DNA from: Schlegelella_A sp038318385
GTDB taxonomy: Bacteria > Pseudomonadota > Gammaproteobacteria > Burkholderiales > Burkholderiaceae_C
NCBI GenBank assembly: GCA_038318385.1
Contig: JBBQCD010000013.1
Location: 1 to 64,000 of the forward strand
DNA length: 64,000 bases
Direction: 5' to 3'
Shown here: positions 60,732 through 64,000 of the stretch, one piece after another
How positions within the stretch are numbered: the first letter of the stretch is position 1
How the letters are laid out: every line of letters begins with the position of its first letter
Notes under the pieces: generated by a model
The model's input: the letters and a program-made list of their open reading frames with translations, nothing else
What the model was told of the DNA's origin: nothing
Databases searched by the model: none
Translations under genes and position numbers: made by a program

Positions 60732-61790
60732 CTACGCAGCCTTGCGATCAGGCGTTGAAGCGGGGAGCGGTGCGCTCAGCGACCCGGCAGTCATGTTGTC
60801 CGGATCGTGCTTGCGCCTCGGCTTCTCGAACCCGCACGAGGTGCCGTCGGTGTGGACGATGTCATCGTGCCACGGCAGCTTGTACGTGCCCGCGACCATG
60901 TCCTGCATGAAGGTATAGGGGCAGTCCTGGGCTCCACCGGCGACTGCCGAGTAGCCGCGATGCCAGAGCTGGTAGGGGTTGTTCTCGACGGCCCAGTGGG
61001 TACGCGCCTCGCGCACCAGGTCGGGACGAACTTCGCAGGTGATGACCTCGTCGGCGCGGCCGCCGCCTTCGACCATCACGGTGCCGTCGAAGTTGCAGAA
61101 CATGGCCTCGCCCATGGAATCGAAGCTGCCGTCGCTGCCGCACAGGCAGACGCTGGCGGTGACCATCAGGTTCTGGAAGGCGTTCGCCTGGTTGGTGATC
61201 TTCCAGGCGTGGCGAATCGGCGGGGTGTAGCCGGCGGTGCGCAGCATCACCTCGGCGCCGAGGTAAGCGCACTCGCGCGCCATCTCGGGGAACATGCCGT
61301 CGTGGCAGATGATGAGCGCGAGCTTGCACCCCTTCGGCCCCTCGATCACCGGGATGCCGACGTTGCCCGGCTCCCAGGCCTCGACCGGCACCCACGGGTG
61401 GAGCTTGCGGTAGTAGAGCTTCACCTCGCCGCGGTCGTCGATGACGATGCCGGTGTTGTAGGGGTTGCCGTTGGGGTTGAACTCCATCAGCGAGAAGCAG
61501 CCCCAGACGGCGTGCTCGATGCAGGCGGCCTTGAACGCGGCGACTTCCGGGCCGTCCATGCGGCACATCAGCTCGGGCGCGGTGCTCATCGACAGGCCGT
61601 GCAGCGCGTATTCGGGGAACACGACGAGGTCGAGCCCGGCGTTGTTGCGGCGCGCCTTGCCGACCATGGCCACGATGCGCTCGGCCTGCGTGGCCAGCTG
61701 CGCCGGCGTCTCGACCACCGGCAGCTGCAGTTGCACCAGGCCGATGACGACGCCGTGGGGTGACTTGTTCAAACCACCGAGACCGCTCAT
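60732..61790 (-). CDS. amiF: Formamidase (nitrilase superfamily, AmiF-like)
   Basis: Formamidase hydrolyses formamide to formate and ammonia in the cytoplasm. The 352-residue protein opens MSGLGGLNKSPHGVVIGLVQ, the AmiF hallmark. The nitrilase triad is complete: Glu60 (VVFPEYALHG), Lys129 (YYRKLHPW) and Cys162 (LIICHDGMFPEMARE). Other family stretches are FNPNGNPYNTG, RTAGYTPPIRHAWK and CGSDGSFDSMGEAM. The last 25 residues are an unrelated Pro/Ser tail. It lies 14 bp after a permease gene, so the importer probably supplies its substrate or a related amide. Confidence 0.93.
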   Translation of the reverse strand: MSGLGGLNKSPHGVVIGLVQLQLPVVETPAQLATQAERIVAMVGKARRNNAGLDLVVFPEYALHGLSMSTAPELMCRMDGPEVAAFKAACIEHAVWGCFSLMEFNPNGNPYNTGIVIDDRGEVKLYYRKLHPWVPVEAWEPGNVGIPVIEGPKGCKLALIICHDGMFPEMARECAYLGAEVMLRTAGYTPPIRHAWKITNQANAFQNLMVTASVCLCGSDGSFDSMGEAMFCNFDGTVMVEGGGRADEVITCEVRPDLVREARTHWAVENNPYQLWHRGYSAVAGGAQDCPYTFMQDMVAGTYKLPWHDDIVHTDGTSCGFEKPRRKHDPDNMTAGSLSAPLPASTPDRKAA

Positions 61791-61804
61791 GTCGCTTGTG
61801 CTTT

Positions 61805-62725
61805 CTATCGTATGGAAGAGAGCTCGCCGGGGCTGCCGACGGCCACGCTGCCCGGCCGACAGCTGATGACGAGGATGACCAGCGTCAGCACATAAGGCAC
61901 CGCGCTGAAGAGGTAGTAGCCCTGGCTGATGCCGATCGACTGCAATGCCGGGCCGATGGCGCCGGCACCGCCGAACAGCAGGGCCGCGCCGACGCAGCGC
62001 AGGGGGCTCCAGCGCGCGAAGATCACGAGGGCCACGGCAATCAGGCCCTGTCCGCTCGAGATGCCTTCGTTCCAGCTGCCCGGATAGAAGAGCGTCAGCG
62101 AAGCGCCGCCGAGGCCGGCGATGGCACCACCGGCCACCGTCGCGGCGACGCGGATGCCGTTGACCGAGTAGCCGAGCGCCTTGGTCGCGCTCGCCGAGTC
62201 GCCGGCCAGGCGCACCAGCAGGCCCCAGCGGGTGTGCATGAAGGCCCAGCGCATGGCGAAGGCGAGCACCACGCCGAGCGGCAACAGCGGGTTGAGCTGC
62301 AGCGCGGCCTGCACCACCGTCGATGCGCTCCAGCCGCCGAGCGAAATCGGCGCCAACTGCGTGGCCTGCGGCTGGATCAGCGGCTTGCCGAGGTAGAAGG
62401 CCAGGCCGGTGCCGAGCAGCATCAGCGCGATGCCGGTGGCGACATCGTTGACCCGCCGCAGCGAGCACAGCACGCCGTGCAGCAGTGCCAGTGCGGCGCC
62501 CGCGAATGCCGCGAGTGCGACCCCGGCCCAGGGCGAACCGGTGAGCCAGGAGCCGCCGAAGGCAGCCATCGCCGAAAGGACCAGCACTCCTTCGAGACCG
62601 AGGTTGATGCGCCCCGACTTCTCGGTGAGGCACTCGCCGAGGCTGACGAACAGGAAGGGCACGCCGACGCGCAGCGCCCCGCCGACGATGGCGGCCGAGA
62701 AAGCGACAACGATGTCCGCATTCAT
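61805..62725 (-). CDS. BMP-type ABC importer permease (second permease)
   Basis: This 306-residue membrane protein has about eight or nine helices. The family segments are VPFLFVSLGECLTEKSGRINLGLEGVL, CSLRRVNDVATGIALMLLG and VAATVAGGAIAGLGGASLTL. It matches NupQ/YufQ-type permeases of nucleoside-like importers. Its ATG overlaps the stop of the first permease gene (ATGA), so the two are co-translated to form the heterodimeric channel. The formamidase gene follows after 14 bp. Confidence 0.92.
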   Translation of the reverse strand: MNADIVVAFSAAIVGGALRVGVPFLFVSLGECLTEKSGRINLGLEGVLVLSAMAAFGGSWLTGSPWAGVALAAFAGAALALLHGVLCSLRRVNDVATGIALMLLGTGLAFYLGKPLIQPQATQLAPISLGGWSASTVVQAALQLNPLLPLGVVLAFAMRWAFMHTRWGLLVRLAGDSASATKALGYSVNGIRVAATVAGGAIAGLGGASLTLFYPGSWNEGISSGQGLIAVALVIFARWSPLRCVGAALLFGGAGAIGPALQSIGISQGYYLFSAVPYVLTLVILVISCRPGSVAVGSPGELSSIR

Positions 62726-63810
62726 GCCAGCTGTTCCTCCACCGCGATCGGCGCCGGCGGACCCGGACGCTTGCCGAGCTTGGACAGCACCGCGTGCCAC
62801 TCGATGCCGCGCAACGCCTCGCTGGCGAGGATGAGGACGAAGGCGATGCCCTGCAGCACCTGCACCGAGGCATCGGGCAGGCCGAGCCGGCGCTGCAGCA
62901 GGCTGCCGGCCGCACCGAAGCCGCCGAACAGGATGGCCACGGGAATGATCGCGATCGGTGACTGCCGCGCGATGAACGCGACCAGGATGCCGGCGTAGCC
63001 GTAGCCCGCGATCAGCGAAGCGTTCGCGTTGGTGTGCACGGCCGCGACCTCGACCGCGCCGGCGAGTCCGGCGCAGGCGCCGCCGATGGCGCACGCGGCG
63101 AGGATGAGGCGCGTTGCCGGAAGGCCGACGAGTTGGGCCGTGCGCGGGTTGCCGCCGACCACACGGACCGAGAAGCCGCCGGCCGTGTAGGCCAGCCACA
63201 CGCCGATCAGCAGGCAGGCGACAACACCGAAGGCGAGCCCCCAGTGGACGTCGGAGCCGGCGATACCACCGATGCGCAGGCCCTCGACGAGCGAGCGCGT
63301 CGACGGCTTGTTCAGCGTGGCCGGATCGCGCAGCGGGCCCTCGACGAACTGCTTGAAGAAGGCGATCGCGGTGTAGGCGAGCAGCAGGCTCGAGATCGTC
63401 TCGTTGACGCCGCGGTACTGACGCAGGGCGCCGGCGATCATGATCCAGAGCGCGCCGACGGCCATGCCAGCGAGGCAGACGAGCGTCGTGCCGATGGCAT
63501 TGGCAGGCAAAGGCAGCGCGTAGGGCAACGAGGCGGCGGCGAGCCCGCCGAGCACCACCGCCCCTTCGCCGCCGATGATGATCAGTCCCGCCCGCGCCGG
63601 CACCGCGACGCAGAGCGCGGTGAGCATCAGCGGCGCCGCTCGCTGCAGCGTGTTCTGCCAGGAGAACCAGTCGCCGAAGGCACCCTTGAAGAGGATCTCC
63701 CAGGTCTCGAGCGGACTCGCTCCACCGATCCAGACGAAGAGCCCGAACAGCAGCAGGGCGGCCGCAAGGGCGGCGACCGGCAGCAGGGCCTCGGCGATGT
63801 TCTGTCTCAT
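62722..63810 (-). CDS. BMP-type ABC importer permease (first permease)
   Basis: This 362-residue permease has about ten helices and the NupP/YufP-type motifs: WQNTLQRAAPLMLTALCVAVP, IIIGGEGAVVLGGLAAAS, YRGVNETISSLLLAYTAIAFF and VRVVGGNPRTAQLVGLPATR. The last is the cytoplasmic coupling loop. It starts 34 bp after the binding-protein gene. The C-terminal 20 residues are polar and Pro-rich. Substrates of such importers include nucleosides, purines and other small heterocycles; the context suggests urea-type amides. Confidence 0.92.
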   Translation of the reverse strand: MRQNIAEALLPVAALAAALLLFGLFVWIGGASPLETWEILFKGAFGDWFSWQNTLQRAAPLMLTALCVAVPARAGLIIIGGEGAVVLGGLAAASLPYALPLPANAIGTTLVCLAGMAVGALWIMIAGALRQYRGVNETISSLLLAYTAIAFFKQFVEGPLRDPATLNKPSTRSLVEGLRIGGIAGSDVHWGLAFGVVACLLIGVWLAYTAGGFSVRVVGGNPRTAQLVGLPATRLILAACAIGGACAGLAGAVEVAAVHTNANASLIAGYGYAGILVAFIARQSPIAIIPVAILFGGFGAAGSLLQRRLGLPDASVQVLQGIAFVLILASEALRGIEWHAVLSKLGKRPGPPAPIAVEEQLA

Positions 63811-63844
63811 CGAAACGGCCGCGGTGCAATGGCCCGATGCCCGT

Positions 63845-64000
63845 TCAGACCGACCCGACGACCCCCTCGACGAGATAGTTCATCTTCTCGAGCTCGATGT
63901 CGGTCTGCTTCATCGTCTTTCCAGCGGTGACGACAGTCGCGCCCTTGTTGTCCTTGAGGCCCGCGCTACCGCCGGCGAAGATGTCGAAGCCACCCGCCAG
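63845..64000 (-). CDS. BMP-family ABC importer substrate-binding protein, C-terminal end only
   Basis: Only the last 51 residues are in the window; the gene continues beyond position 64,000. The stretch FDIFAGGSAGLKDNKGATVV, followed by KMNYLVEGVVGS near the stop, is the typical C-terminus of BmpA/PnrA-type lipoproteins (compare the usual LKDNKG and MDWLVEGVVG). The protein would capture the substrate in the periplasm for the two permeases downstream. Its order, upstream of the permeases, is normal. Confidence 0.85.
   Translation of the reverse strand: MAGGFDIFAGGSAGLKDNKGATVVTAGKTMKQTDIELEKMNYLVEGVVGSV

Overview
The window is GC-rich (roughly 70%) chromosomal DNA, densely packed with genes on both strands. 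The gene set points to a betaproteobacterium, most likely Burkholderiales: radA-alr-lplT, recG-oxyR with dps and ubiA nearby, divergent yggS-proC and pilT-pilU, SIS-domain protein plus BON lipoprotein, GTP-type PEP carboxykinase and livHMGF. I saw no rRNA, tRNA, CRISPR array, integrase, transposase or phage gene. Most of the window is ordinary core and accessory metabolism. Many very long overlapping frames are by-products of the high GC and were left out.

Layout. 1-9.6 kb: end of radA, a LuxI/FeeM-like acyltransferase convergent with a membrane hybrid histidine kinase, arfB-alr, lplT, an EamA exporter, glutathione peroxidase and an aromatic aminotransferase. 9.7-20.6 kb: panE-yegD, a TPR protein, a TetR regulator, a phosphoesterase and a SEC-C protein, a small lipoprotein, pckG, an orphan tungstate-type binding protein with a MOSC protein, and an Old Yellow Enzyme. 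20.8-31.2 kb: rlmJ, a class III CoA-transferase, YihY/BrkB, a CBS protein, livHMGF without livK, an aldehyde dehydrogenase, and a ferredoxin with its reductase. 31.3-42.7 kb: tgt and queA around an AcpA-like phosphoesterase, recG, an oxyR broken by an amber codon, dps, prfC, a PhnD-like protein and ubiA. 42.7-50.8 kb: small proteins, an EEP-family hydrolase, a LysR regulator translationally coupled to a metallo-beta-lactamase-fold enzyme, and a leftward gdhA / nickel-cobalt permease / hydrolase / SDR run. 51-57.2 kb: proC-yggS, pilT-pilU, a beta-hydroxyacid dehydrogenase, and the SIS/BON pair.

57.3-64 kb holds the most coherent accessory system. A leftward gene set encodes a BMP-type (nucleoside-like) ABC importer (binding protein, two permeases, double ATPase), a formamidase with an intact E-K-C triad, a protein closely resembling biuret amidohydrolase BiuH, and a paralogous cysteine hydrolase. 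It looks like a system for importing and hydrolysing small amide or urea-type nitrogen compounds. The 381-bp gap between the formamidase and BiuH-like genes carries two inverted copies of an unusual element. Each copy has an outer perfect or near-perfect stem of 22-23 bp whose sequence differs between copies, an inner stem that also differs, and almost identical sequence between the stems. This covariation-like pattern is the most novel-looking signal in the window. The second strongest is oxyR: its only visible defect is a TAG at codon 206, between redox cysteines C199 and C208.
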